A DNA stretch of 6,877 nucleotides from an uncultured Prevotella sp. GTDB taxonomy: Bacteria > Bacteroidota > Bacteroidia > Bacteroidales > Bacteroidaceae. Position 1 is the first letter of the stretch; every line of letters begins with the position of its first letter. Shown one piece after another: positions 1-6,844 of this stretch. The position numbers and the translations under genes are program-made. The notes under the pieces are model-generated. The model was not told the DNA's origin and ran no database searches. It worked only from the letters and a program-made list of their open reading frames with translations. The stretch lies in NCBI GenBank assembly GCA_900547085.1, contig URFI01000130.1, positions 1 to 6,877 of the forward strand, written 5' to 3'.

Positions 1-762
1 GGCTACGACAAGGATGGCGCTGCAGGTTTCGTCACGCGCACCTCTTTCACAACGCCCAAGCACAAGCCGGCCGGCAATCCGCGACTCACATGCACCGTGA
101 CGGCCCTTGGCCCCGACAGCGTTACGGTGAAGTTCAGTCCCAACGCTGATGTAGCAGGTTATGCCATTTGCCAATTCGAGGCCGGAAGCATAGACAGTAT
201 CGTGTCGCACCACGGTCCGATGATGGGCTTCTCAAACCCTTCCGACATGATTAGGCGGTTCAGTGGCCAGTCGGCTTACACCAAGGAGATGAGCCACACA
301 TGGGATGACATGATACCCAACTATGACTATGAGATATGTGCGTTGCCTTGGGACAAGGATGGCGTGTACCTCGACATTGTCACCACGCCCGTCAAAACCG
401 CCTTGTTGGGTGGTGAGGGTGTGGCTGCCGTGAACATTGAGATTGGACAATTTGGCGGCAGTGACGACACTGGCTACTTCCAGGAAATAGTGTATACGCC
501 CAATGATCAAGCGGCTGTACACCGTGATATCATCATCACCGAGGAGGCTTTCAACGCCAAAGACATGGGCGAACGCGGCGTTATCGACATGCTGCAAAAG
601 GATATTCCGCAAGATCCCTATTGGAATCAGTATCGCGTGGATCGTGCCAAATGGAATGCGTTGCCCGCTACTACATACATCGCGTGTTCTATGGCACGCA
701 ACGTCAAGGGCGAATGGGGCAAGTTGCACACCAAGAAATTTACCACACCAGCCAAACAGTAA
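1..762 (+). CDS. Fibronectin type III-like repeat protein, C-terminal part (5' truncated)
   Basis: The reading frame is open from the first base and ends at TAA (760-762), giving 253 visible residues; the true start lies outside the window. The fragment holds the tail of one module and two further modules. The module tails resemble each other: DKDGAAGFVTRTSFTTPK (about residues 3-20), DKDGVYLDIVTTPVK (about 118-132) and VKGEWGKLHTKKFTTPAK (about 235-252). Each has a G-containing turn followed by a strand ending in TTP. The middle module starts with LTCTVTALGPDSVTVKFSP and a later AGYAICQF, the beta-strand pattern of Fn3 domains; the last module is more diverged. Such proteins in Bacteroidota are usually exported or lipoproteins, but the signal sequence is not visible here. 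No catalytic motif or T9SS-type sorting domain is evident. The next gene starts 69 bp downstream on the same strand. The coding call is secure; the Fn3 assignment is by pattern and the function is unknown. Confidence 0.8.
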   Translation, partial: GYDKDGAAGFVTRTSFTTPKHKPAGNPRLTCTVTALGPDSVTVKFSPNADVAGYAICQFEAGSIDSIVSHHGPMMGFSNPSDMIRRFSGQSAYTKEMSHTWDDMIPNYDYEICALPWDKDGVYLDIVTTPVKTALLGGEGVAAVNIEIGQFGGSDDTGYFQEIVYTPNDQAAVHRDIIITEEAFNAKDMGERGVIDMLQKDIPQDPYWNQYRVDRAKWNALPATTYIACSMARNVKGEWGKLHTKKFTTPAKQ

Positions 763-831
763 CTATATTGCGTAAGTCATCACCGCGCGGCACTTCGGTT
801 GAGGAGCTGTGCGGCTAACACCATCACAACT

Positions 832-3651
832 ATGAAACATCTCCTTTGGAGGGCATTGCTTGGTTTCGTCATTCTGCCCACCATGACACAAGCGGCCGAT
901 TTGCCGCAGACGTTGCCGGTAGACACGGCTGTAAGAATTGGGACTTTGGATAATGGCCTTAAGTATTACATACGCCATAACAACTGGCCCGAGAAGCGTG
1001 CCAACTTCTATATCGTACAGCGTGTTGGCTCCATACAGGAAGAAGAGAACCAGCGAGGTTTGGCTCACTTCCTTGAACACATGTGCTTCAACGGTACCAA
1101 AAACTTCCCAGGCAACAACGTCATCAGGTATTGTGAGTCTTTGGGCGTAAAGTTTGGTGGAGATCTCAACGCATATACGTCTATAGACCAGACGGTTTAC
1201 AACATCTCCAACGTACCCACCAAGCGACAGAGCGCACTTGACTCATGCCTGCTCATCCTGCACGACTGGGCCAACGGTCTGACATTGGATACACAAGAGA
1301 TAGACAAGGAACGGGGCGTGATACACGAAGAGTGGAGAGAACGCACCGGAGCCAACTCACGCATGTTGGAGCGTAACTTGCCCACGCTCTACTCAGGATC
1401 CAAGTATGGCTCGCGGTTTCCCATCGGGCTGATGAGCGTCGTGGACAATTTCAAACCTGCAGAGCTGCGCGCCTACTATGAAAAATGGTACCACCCATCC
1501 AATCAGTGCATCATCGTCGTGGGCGATGTTGATGTGGATCATACTGAGCGTATGATACGGCAGATGTTTGGTACTGTGACCAATCCGGCCGACATTGCGC
1601 CCATTGTAGCCGAGCAAGTGCCAGACAACGATACGCCCATTGTCGTGATTGACAAGGATAAGGAACAACCCAACAGTGCCGTTGAGGCTCTCTTCAAGCA
1701 CGACCCATGGCCCGACTCGCTTAAAAATTCCATGGACTACGTCATGGCCAATTATGTAAAAAATGTAGCTATAGGCATGCTCAACGACAGATATGCCGAG
1801 GCGGCGCAAAAGAGTGGGTGTCCATACCTTGGTGCTGAGGCGGCTGATGGAACGTTCATTTTCGCCAAAACAAAAAATGCTTTCAGGGTATCTGCCGCGC
1901 CAAGGAGCATCGAACTAACAGCCAAAGCCTTGAAAACCGCTCTTGCCGAGGCTCACCGCGCAGCTGACCAAGGATTCACGCAGATAGAGTATGACAGGGC
2001 CAAGAAAAACCTTCTCAACGGCTTGGAACGCGCTTACAACAACAAGGACAAGCGCGGGAACGCCTCGTTCGCTGACGACTACAAGGGAAACTATCTCTCC
2101 AACGAGCCAATACCGGCTTTTGAGGAGTATTATTATATGATGCGTCAGGCCATTCCGCAAATACCTTTGGAGGAGGTCAACAGGGTATTGCCAAATCTTT
2201 TGCTCAAATCTGACCATAACTTGGTGATAATCAACTTTAACAATGAGAAAGAGGGAAATGTCTATCCCAAGCGAGAGGATTTGCTCGAAGCTGTGAAACA
2301 GGCTCGCCAGGCCAATTTTGAGGCCTATGTGGACACCTTACAACAGCAGCCGTTGATGAAAAAATTACCACGGCCTGGCAGGATTGTCAAAGAAAAGAAA
2401 AACGACAAGTTCGGTTTCACCGAACTGAAACTCTCCAATGGCGTGACCGTGGTGCTTAAAAAAACCGACTTCAAGAAAGGGCAAGTGGGGCTGTCAGCGA
2501 TTGGACCTGGTGGAAAGTCGCTCTACGGAGAGAAAGACTTTGCTAACTTGGCAGCTTTTGACGATATAGTGGGCAGCAGCGCGCTAGGTGGATTCACGGG
2601 TATGCAACTGCCTAAAATTCTCGCCGGCAAGACAGCCAACGCCCATCTTTCCATCGGTGATAAATATATGGGCGTGGGTGGATCGGCCGCCAAGCAAGAC
2701 GTGGAGACCATGCTACAACTCGTTTATCTGTATTTCACTAATATTGGCAAGGATGAGAAAGCGGTGGCCAATCTCATGGACGGGTGGCGTACATCGCTCA
2801 AAAACAGGAATTTGTCGCACGAGACAATCTACTCGGATTCGCTCTCGGCCACACTCTATGGACACAATCCAAGACTTAGGCCGTTTCTTGAGGAACACCT
2901 CAAAGATATAGACTATGACCGCGTGCTCCAAATCGCACGCGAGCGAACGGCCAACGCATCGGCATGGACGTTCACCTTTGTGGGCGATTATGACGAGTCT
3001 ACCATTCGGCTGCTCGTATGCCGTTATCTTGGCTCGCTGCCCACCAAGGGCAAGGTGAGGCACGGACATTTGCTCACATCCTATCAAAAGGGCGTGGTTG
3101 AAAACGTGTTCCATCGTAAGATGCAGACGCCAAAGGCCATGGCTTGCATGGTGTGGCACAACACCGACATGCCGTATACTCTGGACGGTGCCATGAAGAT
3201 GAACATGATAGGGCAAATACTTAGCATGGTGTATCTCAAGAAGATACGCGAGGATGCGGGAGCGGCCTATTCGTGTGGAGCCGATGGTTCGGCTGAGATA
3301 GAGGGTGATTTCCACGCTTACTCGCTCGTAGTGACGTGTCCCGTGAAGCCTGAGAAAAGCGATATCGCCCTCAAAATAATGCGAGAAGAAGCCGAGCGCA
3401 TGACCACGCACTGCGATGAGACCATGTTGGAAAAGGTGAAAGCCTATATGCTAAAAAATGCCGATTTAGCTGTAAAAACAAACACTTATTGGCGAAACGT
3501 CATCGGTATGTATCGCCGTTATGGCATGGACACGCACTCACAATACAAGGATGTCATCAAGGAACAAACGGTGAAGGGACTGTGCGATTTTATGAAAGAA
3601 TTCTTGCAGGCCAACAATCGTGTTACCGTGGTGATGTTGCCGCAAGAATAA
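832..3651 (+). CDS. M16 family zinc metallopeptidase (pitrilysin/insulinase type), exported
   Basis: The protein has 939 residues from ATG 832. I prefer this start to the in-frame TTG at 799 because it begins directly with a signal peptide (MKHLLWRALLGFVILP, then TMTQA, cleavage near residue 21-22). The inverted zinc motif HxxEH is present as H79-F-L-E82-H83. The third ligand is E160 in ERGVIHEE, 77 residues after H83, matching pitrilysin-type spacing. A first M16_C domain follows (ELRAYYEKWYHP from residue 211; VVGDVD at 229-234). A second, non-catalytic M16 half starts near residue 527 (LKLSNGVTVVLKK) and lacks HxxEH. It ends in another M16_C domain (FVGDYD near 716-721). R806 and Y813 (REDAGAAY) form the substrate-binding Arg-Tyr pair. 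Both halves in one chain of about 940 residues is normal for this family. It probably degrades peptides in the periplasm. It is likely co-transcribed with the upstream Fn3-like gene. Family call is very secure; the substrate is unknown. Confidence 0.96.
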   Translation: MKHLLWRALLGFVILPTMTQAADLPQTLPVDTAVRIGTLDNGLKYYIRHNNWPEKRANFYIVQRVGSIQEEENQRGLAHFLEHMCFNGTKNFPGNNVIRYCESLGVKFGGDLNAYTSIDQTVYNISNVPTKRQSALDSCLLILHDWANGLTLDTQEIDKERGVIHEEWRERTGANSRMLERNLPTLYSGSKYGSRFPIGLMSVVDNFKPAELRAYYEKWYHPSNQCIIVVGDVDVDHTERMIRQMFGTVTNPADIAPIVAEQVPDNDTPIVVIDKDKEQPNSAVEALFKHDPWPDSLKNSMDYVMANYVKNVAIGMLNDRYAEAAQKSGCPYLGAEAADGTFIFAKTKNAFRVSAAPRSIELTAKALKTALAEAHRAADQGFTQIEYDRAKKNLLNGLERAYNNKDKRGNASFADDYKGNYLSNEPIPAFEEYYYMMRQAIPQIPLEEVNRVLPNLLLKSDHNLVIINFNNEKEGNVYPKREDLLEAVKQARQANFEAYVDTLQQQPLMKKLPRPGRIVKEKKNDKFGFTELKLSNGVTVVLKKTDFKKGQVGLSAIGPGGKSLYGEKDFANLAAFDDIVGSSALGGFTGMQLPKILAGKTANAHLSIGDKYMGVGGSAAKQDVETMLQLVYLYFTNIGKDEKAVANLMDGWRTSLKNRNLSHETIYSDSLSATLYGHNPRLRPFLEEHLKDIDYDRVLQIARERTANASAWTFTFVGDYDESTIRLLVCRYLGSLPTKGKVRHGHLLTSYQKGVVENVFHRKMQTPKAMACMVWHNTDMPYTLDGAMKMNMIGQILSMVYLKKIREDAGAAYSCGADGSAEIEGDFHAYSLVVTCPVKPEKSDIALKIMREEAERMTTHCDETMLEKVKAYMLKNADLAVKTNTYWRNVIGMYRRYGMDTHSQYKDVIKEQTVKGLCDFMKEFLQANNRVTVVMLPQE

Positions 3652-3682
3652 TGAGCCGTTCTTGACAGTTCAGCGTTTGGCA

Positions 3683-3730
3683 TTAACATAATCTCCCGTC
3701 AACCAGGTGGTTGACGGGAGATTATGTTAA
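3683..3730. terminator. Perfect 23-bp inverted repeat, probable terminator of the M16 gene
   Basis: The left arm (3683-3705) and right arm (3708-3730) are exact reverse complements over 23 bp, separated by only GG; a real hairpin would open a few central pairs into a loop. The core CTCCCGTCAACC / GGTTGACGGGAG is GC-rich and the outer part is AT-rich. It lies 31 bp after the M16 stop codon. There is no U-tract after it beyond GTTAA in the outer arm, so it is not a classical intrinsic terminator. Because it is symmetric it could act on either strand. Alternatives are an mRNA 3'-end stabilising structure or a protein-binding palindrome. Confidence 0.65.
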
Positions 3731-4189
3731 GCCCTGCACGTCATGGGTGCTGTTTCTTGACTTCGTCACTCAAAATACACGGCTAATATGACAAAAATAG
3801 ACGTATGCCCCCAACATTAGCTGTTTTTGTGTGGTATGGACGCTGTACTACCTTTGCCCGAAAAATTTATGTTTGTACCCAACTCAACAAATGTTTTTCG
3901 AGATTTGTTACATTCCCATGAACATGTTTCAGGGTATTCTTTACCTCTCCTCATTGGTGGGTAGTAATGATTTCAACCCTTCTGATGGCGTTGAATACGA
4001 TTTCTACGATGTAAGCATCATTTCCTAAGTAACACAGCTGTGGTAATAATTCGAACCAGCCATAAGGTATCTATCAATGGCAGACAAGTGGAAATGGCTT
4101 AGTTTCTCCTGTTTCTACCGCTTCTGTCCTTACCATGCAAGGTCACGAAGCTGCTGCGGATGCCGTTGGTGTGCGAAAGGGATGTTTGG
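3731..4189. other. Intergenic region without a convincing gene
   Basis: This 459-bp stretch between the M16 hairpin and the stop of the convergent J-domain gene is more AT-rich than its neighbours. Only short open frames occur. Behind the promoter at 3826-3856 lie a 31-codon frame from ATG 3869 and a 45-codon frame from ATG 3891 to the stop at 4026-4028, the latter starting MFFEICYIPMNMF. A stop-free stretch at about 4013-4108 encodes ...KVSINGRQVEMA but has no start codon. None resembles a family I recognise. I see no tRNA, no transposon ends and no clear terminator for the minus-strand gene that ends at 4190. Confidence 0.6.
3826..3856 (+). promoter_or_regulatory. Bacteroidota housekeeping promoter (-33 TTTG, -7 TACCTTTG)
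   Basis: TTTG at 3826-3829 and TACCTTTG at 3849-3856 are separated by 19 bp. This matches the Bacteroidota primary sigma factor consensus TTTG-N19-21-TAnnTTTG exactly. The transcript would start near 3861-3865 and run rightward. No recognisable gene follows before the convergent J-domain gene. The product could therefore be a small RNA, a short peptide, the relic of a lost gene, or RNA antisense to the 3' end of the J-domain gene. Confidence 0.6.
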
Positions 4190-5005
4190 CTACATGCCGC
4201 GGGCTTTGTAAATGAGGTCTTTGGCATTGTTGATTTCCTGAAACTTCTTCTGGGCAGCCTTCTTCACGTCGTTACCCAGCGTGGAAACACGGTCGGGATG
4301 ATGCTTCAAGGCCATCTGCCGATAAGCCTTTTTCACTTCATCGTTAGTGGCAGAGGGGGCAATTCCCAGTACTCTGTAGGCTGCTTCGAGGTTTGTAGAG
4401 CTGTCTTTGAGGTTGAGCATCGAGTCAACATCGGCAGCTGAAAGTCCCAGATATTGGGCTATCTCTTTCAGAACGTTGATTTCTTCACTGACAATCATGC
4501 CATCGGCTTGGGCAATGATAATCAGGAAGTTGAACAACTGTAGCCGTTCAGAATAGCCCATATTGAAGCTAATTTGGATGCATGCTTGCCGGATGGTGTT
4601 GCTGAACTGCTGCCACCCCATTTGCTTTTGTTGCTCGAAAAGCCTGAGAAGAATCTCTTCGCCCTGCTTCACTGCCACCTCACCAAAGTTGTGTCTGAGG
4701 AAGTTGCGTACCGTTTGCATCTCGGAATGCATCACCTTGCCGTCGGCTCGGATGACATACGAGGCCAATGCGAGGATGGAAAAGAGGAACGTGTTGCGCT
4801 GTCCTTCGGCGTATTGACGTTGCTGCTGATAGTATTGCGCATTCCTGCCGCCCTGACGTTGTCGATATTCGTCACCCGATCCGCCTTCACTGAAGGTGTC
4901 TAAGCCGCTGTCGAAGAGCCAGCCAATTGCAAATCCAGCGAGTGCGCCTAATGGCCCTCCCTGCATGAAACCTAGTATTCCACCTATCCATTTACCTGCT
5001 GCCAT
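4190..5005 (-). CDS. DjlA-like co-chaperone: TerB domain plus C-terminal J-domain
   Basis: The protein has 271 residues from the ATG at 5005-5003. Residues 1-34 are rich in glycine and hydrophobic residues (GGILGF, GGPLGALAGFAIGWLFDSG) and could insert in or lie against the membrane, as in DjlA. A Gln/Arg-rich linker follows (about 45-70). Residues 72-200 form a helical TerB-like domain with two related acidic sites, RADGKVMHSE (86-95) and AQADGMIVSEE (165-175), as in TerB/DjlA proteins. The C-terminal J-domain (about 206-271) contains AYRVLGI, the basic helix II KKAYRQMALKHHPD with the essential HPD at 236-238, and a final FQEINNAKDLI. By family knowledge it should stimulate the ATPase of DnaK. 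The gene lies 36 bp behind the sialidase gene with no visible promoter between them, so co-transcription is likely. Ahead of the start is only a weak AAAGAGAAA purine run. Domain call is firm; the client is unknown. Confidence 0.92.
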   Translation of the reverse strand: MAAGKWIGGILGFMQGGPLGALAGFAIGWLFDSGLDTFSEGGSGDEYRQRQGGRNAQYYQQQRQYAEGQRNTFLFSILALASYVIRADGKVMHSEMQTVRNFLRHNFGEVAVKQGEEILLRLFEQQKQMGWQQFSNTIRQACIQISFNMGYSERLQLFNFLIIIAQADGMIVSEEINVLKEIAQYLGLSAADVDSMLNLKDSSTNLEAAYRVLGIAPSATNDEVKKAYRQMALKHHPDRVSTLGNDVKKAAQKKFQEINNAKDLIYKARGM

Positions 5006-5041
5006 TGTATTTCTCTTTATTTTTCAGGCTTTTCGTGTGTT

Positions 5042-6322
5042 TCAGAACTTCCTTTTGAGTTGATATTGCCCGTTGGTGATGTCCTCAAGTTTTAGGCTTT
5101 GATAGTCGATGTTGTAGATGGTGGGACCTGACTCCCATAAAAATCCAATTCTCCCATCTTTCTGAAGCGTCATGGTAGAGTAGGCTCCCAGACCAGTTGC
5201 CAACATCACGCCTCGCTGCCAGCCGTCAGCCAACTGCTGGGATGTGAGATGTTTCTTGCCCAAATCTTTGTAAAAGAAGCCGATGCGTGTTCGCTGTGGA
5301 CCAAAAGGTACCGACTGAATGGCTACGAACGTTTTCTTGCTATCGGCTTTGCGAATGGCTGGGACGACCAGAATTTCACCATTGCACTCGTTCTCGATGC
5401 CTGTGAATGCAGCCGCTTTGGTGCGTTGTCCCCACGAGCCTTCGGCCTTTTTGAGGTTGCTGAAGGTGAAGACATTGAACAGTCGGCCGTTGTGACGCGA
5501 ACTTAGTATGAGGCTGCCGTCGGGCAGTTCCTCGCATTTCACCTCGTCACCGTCGCGACAGGGTGACGTGTTAATGTCGCCCAACACCTTCCACTGTCGG
5601 CCAAAATCGTCGCTGTAGAGTACGAAGTTGCCTGACAAGGTACAAAGACCGACGTACAGACGGTAGTATTTGTCTACCTTGACGTGGCGACTTTGGTGTA
5701 TCTTGCCCGACGTGAAGAAGAGCGACTGGATGGGACCGTCCTTTCGTTGGTCGAACAGGGGGTATATCTGTTCGGTGATTTCGTGCCCCTTGTCCCAGGT
5801 CTTTCCGTTGTCATGGCTGCGGAAGATGGCAATGCGGTTAGGGTTGTTGCGCGTTGCTTGGAAATATACGGTTTTGCCGGCCGCGCAAGTAGCCAGCACC
5901 TCGCTGCTGTTTTTGTCGGCCACCAAGGCGCAGTCGCCAAAAGCGTAATCCCACTTGATGTCAGCTTCGTTGCCCTGTCCGTCGGCCAATATCTTCTCTT
6001 CCGACCAGGTCTTGCCATTGTCGCGGCTGATGCGATAGACCAAATCCACGGCTCCATAGCCAATGTCAGAGCCGCAATAGCGGTAGTCGGCCGCAGCGAT
6101 TAAGTCGCCGTTGCTGCATGTGGCGATGGCGGGGATGCGATAGGGGATGGCATCCTTTTCGCCTGTTGTGAAAAGTCGCTGCCGACTGTCTGTCTCATTG
6201 GTGGCATGGGTACTGATGCAGAGCATGAGCACGGCGATGCTGATGACCGTGCGAAGGTGCGTACCTGCTAACTGATGGATGTGGTTGTGATGTGTGCGCA
6301 TAGCAAAACTCTTGTTGTTCAT
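5042..6322 (-). CDS. Exported GH33 exo-alpha-sialidase (neuraminidase)
   Basis: The 426-residue protein is a six-bladed-propeller sialidase, similar to the catalytic part of NanH-type enzymes. The N-terminus has a long n-region, a hydrophobic core (VISIAVLMLCIS) and a likely signal peptidase I site after THA (residue 40). LMLC is not a lipobox. YRIP at 61-64 is the FRIP-type motif, with R62 the first triad arginine. D86 is the expected acid/base Asp, 24 residues later. Asp boxes are at 99-106 (SRDNGKTW), 169-176 (SHDNGKTW) and 237-244 (SDDFGRQW). E264 or E265 in KCEELPDG, R276, R344 or R346, and Y381 in GAYSTMT fit the remaining catalytic and carboxylate-binding residues. It would remove terminal sialic acids from glycoconjugates in the periplasm or at the cell surface. 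It consists of essentially one catalytic domain, shorter than sialidases with an added N-terminal carbohydrate-binding domain. An alternative start is M8 (ATG at 6301-6299). The upstream -7 box at 6350-6357 supports either start. Confidence 0.95.
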   Translation of the reverse strand: MNNKSFAMRTHHNHIHQLAGTHLRTVISIAVLMLCISTHATNETDSRQRLFTTGEKDAIPYRIPAIATCSNGDLIAAADYRYCGSDIGYGAVDLVYRISRDNGKTWSEEKILADGQGNEADIKWDYAFGDCALVADKNSSEVLATCAAGKTVYFQATRNNPNRIAIFRSHDNGKTWDKGHEITEQIYPLFDQRKDGPIQSLFFTSGKIHQSRHVKVDKYYRLYVGLCTLSGNFVLYSDDFGRQWKVLGDINTSPCRDGDEVKCEELPDGSLILSSRHNGRLFNVFTFSNLKKAEGSWGQRTKAAAFTGIENECNGEILVVPAIRKADSKKTFVAIQSVPFGPQRTRIGFFYKDLGKKHLTSQQLADGWQRGVMLATGLGAYSTMTLQKDGRIGFLWESGPTIYNIDYQSLKLEDITNGQYQLKRKF

Positions 6323-6349
6323 TGTGTTCTAAATATTGTTTGATGTTGG

Positions 6350-6357
6350 CAAATGTA
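6350..6357 (-). promoter_or_regulatory. Putative -7 box of the sialidase promoter
   Basis: Read on the minus strand the sequence is TACATTTG, an exact match to the Bacteroidota -7 element TAnnTTTG. Transcription would start near 6343, leaving a leader of about 20 nt before the sialidase ATG at 6322. The expected -33 TTTG is absent: CTGC stands 19 bp upstream (6377-6380). The promoter may therefore be weak or need an activator. It would also serve the J-domain gene downstream. Confidence 0.5.
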
Positions 6358-6591
6358 CGGAAAATTTTTGAAAGCAGCAGTGATTTCATCGCCAAACTCC
6401 CACAAAATAAAAATTCGGAAAGATTCAAAATTTTCTTTACAACAACCTCTTCAAAATTCGTTTGTAGGTGAGCAACTCACGTCCTGGCGCCAAATATGGG
6501 CAAAATGAACGACTTTTGCAAGTTGCTGATTACAAGGTTGATACGCTATCTTTTCATAGCTTTCTCATTGTCTTCTTCTGTATTGCTGCTC

Positions 6592-6657
6592 AAAAGCAAT
6601 GCTTTTGGATGCTAAGATGCATGCTATTGCCCGCCAAGATGTATGCTTTTGCTCATC
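6592..6657. repeat. Three degenerate 22-bp tandem repeats
   Basis: Units 6592-6613, 6614-6635 and 6636-6657 align without gaps on an approximate consensus AAgATGcATGCTtTTGc plus five variable bases. Each unit contains a small self-complementary core: AAAAGCA-a-TGCTTTT in unit 1, and ATGCAT/GCATGC in unit 2. A more degenerate fourth unit may follow at 6658-6679. An isolated partial copy, AAGATGCATGTT, lies at 6745-6756. The array is noncoding as far as I can tell. Confidence 0.6.
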
Positions 6658-6702
6658 AATGGCATGGGTATAACAGCACAAGTGATGCCTTTTGTCGCAT
6701 TT

Positions 6703-6733
6703 AGGTCGTGTTTTTAGATTAAAAAACAGACCT
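6703..6733. repeat. Hairpin-forming inverted repeat
   Basis: AGGTC-g-TGTTTTT (6703-6715) can pair with AAAAACAGACCT (6722-6733) to give a 12-bp stem with one bulged G and a 6-nt loop AGATTA. It follows the tandem repeats. On either strand no long U-run follows the stem, so a terminator role is only possible, and no gene clearly ends here. It may be part of the same repeat family. Confidence 0.4.
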
Positions 6734-6799
6734 TGACGCTTCCAAAGATGCATGTTAGGTGAGTCCGTGCCTATCAATTTTTTCTATTTTGTTATTTTT

Positions 6800-6817
6800 C
6801 ATGTACCGTTTTACATG
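6800..6817. repeat. Short inverted repeat upstream of the right-edge gene
   Basis: CATGTA (6800-6805) and TACATG (6812-6817) are exact reverse complements around a 6-bp spacer, 27 bp before ATG 6845. It is followed by TATGTTTTTC. It could be a regulator binding site or a weak AT-rich hairpin. TTTG at 6788-6791 with TACATGTA at 6812-6819, 20 bp apart, also loosely resembles a Bacteroidota promoter with a poor -7 box. Confidence 0.3.
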
Positions 6818-6844
6818 TATGTTTTTCTTACAAAACAGCTGGAA

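Larger units (their letters stand above)
6323..6844. other. Intergenic region between the sialidase gene and the right-edge frame
   Basis: This 522-bp AT-rich stretch contains the sialidase -7 box (6350-6357), degenerate 22-bp repeats (6592-6657 with an isolated partial copy at 6745-6756), a hairpin (6703-6733) and a small inverted repeat (6800-6817). A 78-codon plus-strand frame spans 6468-6704. I do not call it a gene because it is Cys/His/Gln-rich, lacks a known motif and gets much of its C-terminal half from the tandem repeats. No RNA gene or mobile element is recognisable. Confidence 0.6.

Noticed and set aside
799..831. TTG start at 799 for the M16 peptidase gene
   Set aside because: It would add 11 residues (RSCAANTITT after the initiator) ahead of a clean signal peptide that begins at ATG 832.
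2713..3411. 232-codon minus-strand frame inside the M16 gene
   Set aside because: It is antisense to conserved M16 C-terminal domains and has no family motif, so it is a by-product of codon bias.
4030..4045. Near-palindrome centred on CACAGCTGTG
   Set aside because: The 10-bp exact core with one mismatch over 16 bp is short enough to arise by chance, and no promoter of a known gene is close to it.
4045..4060. tRNA T-loop-like GGTTCGAAT on the minus strand
   Set aside because: The flanking bases do not form a T-stem, and no acceptor or anticodon arm can be built around it.
5674..6103. Overlapping frames of 129-139 codons on both strands inside the sialidase gene
   Set aside because: They are out-of-frame or antisense shadows of a gene with clear catalytic motifs and Asp boxes.
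6195..6428. 77-codon minus-strand frame overlapping the sialidase start
   Set aside because: It overlaps the signal peptide region of the sialidase in another frame, and most of its upstream part lies across the putative sialidase promoter.
6468..6704. 78-codon plus-strand frame as a gene
   Set aside because: Its C-terminal half is translated tandem repeat, its composition is atypical (Cys, His and Gln rich), and it has no recognisable family or promoter.
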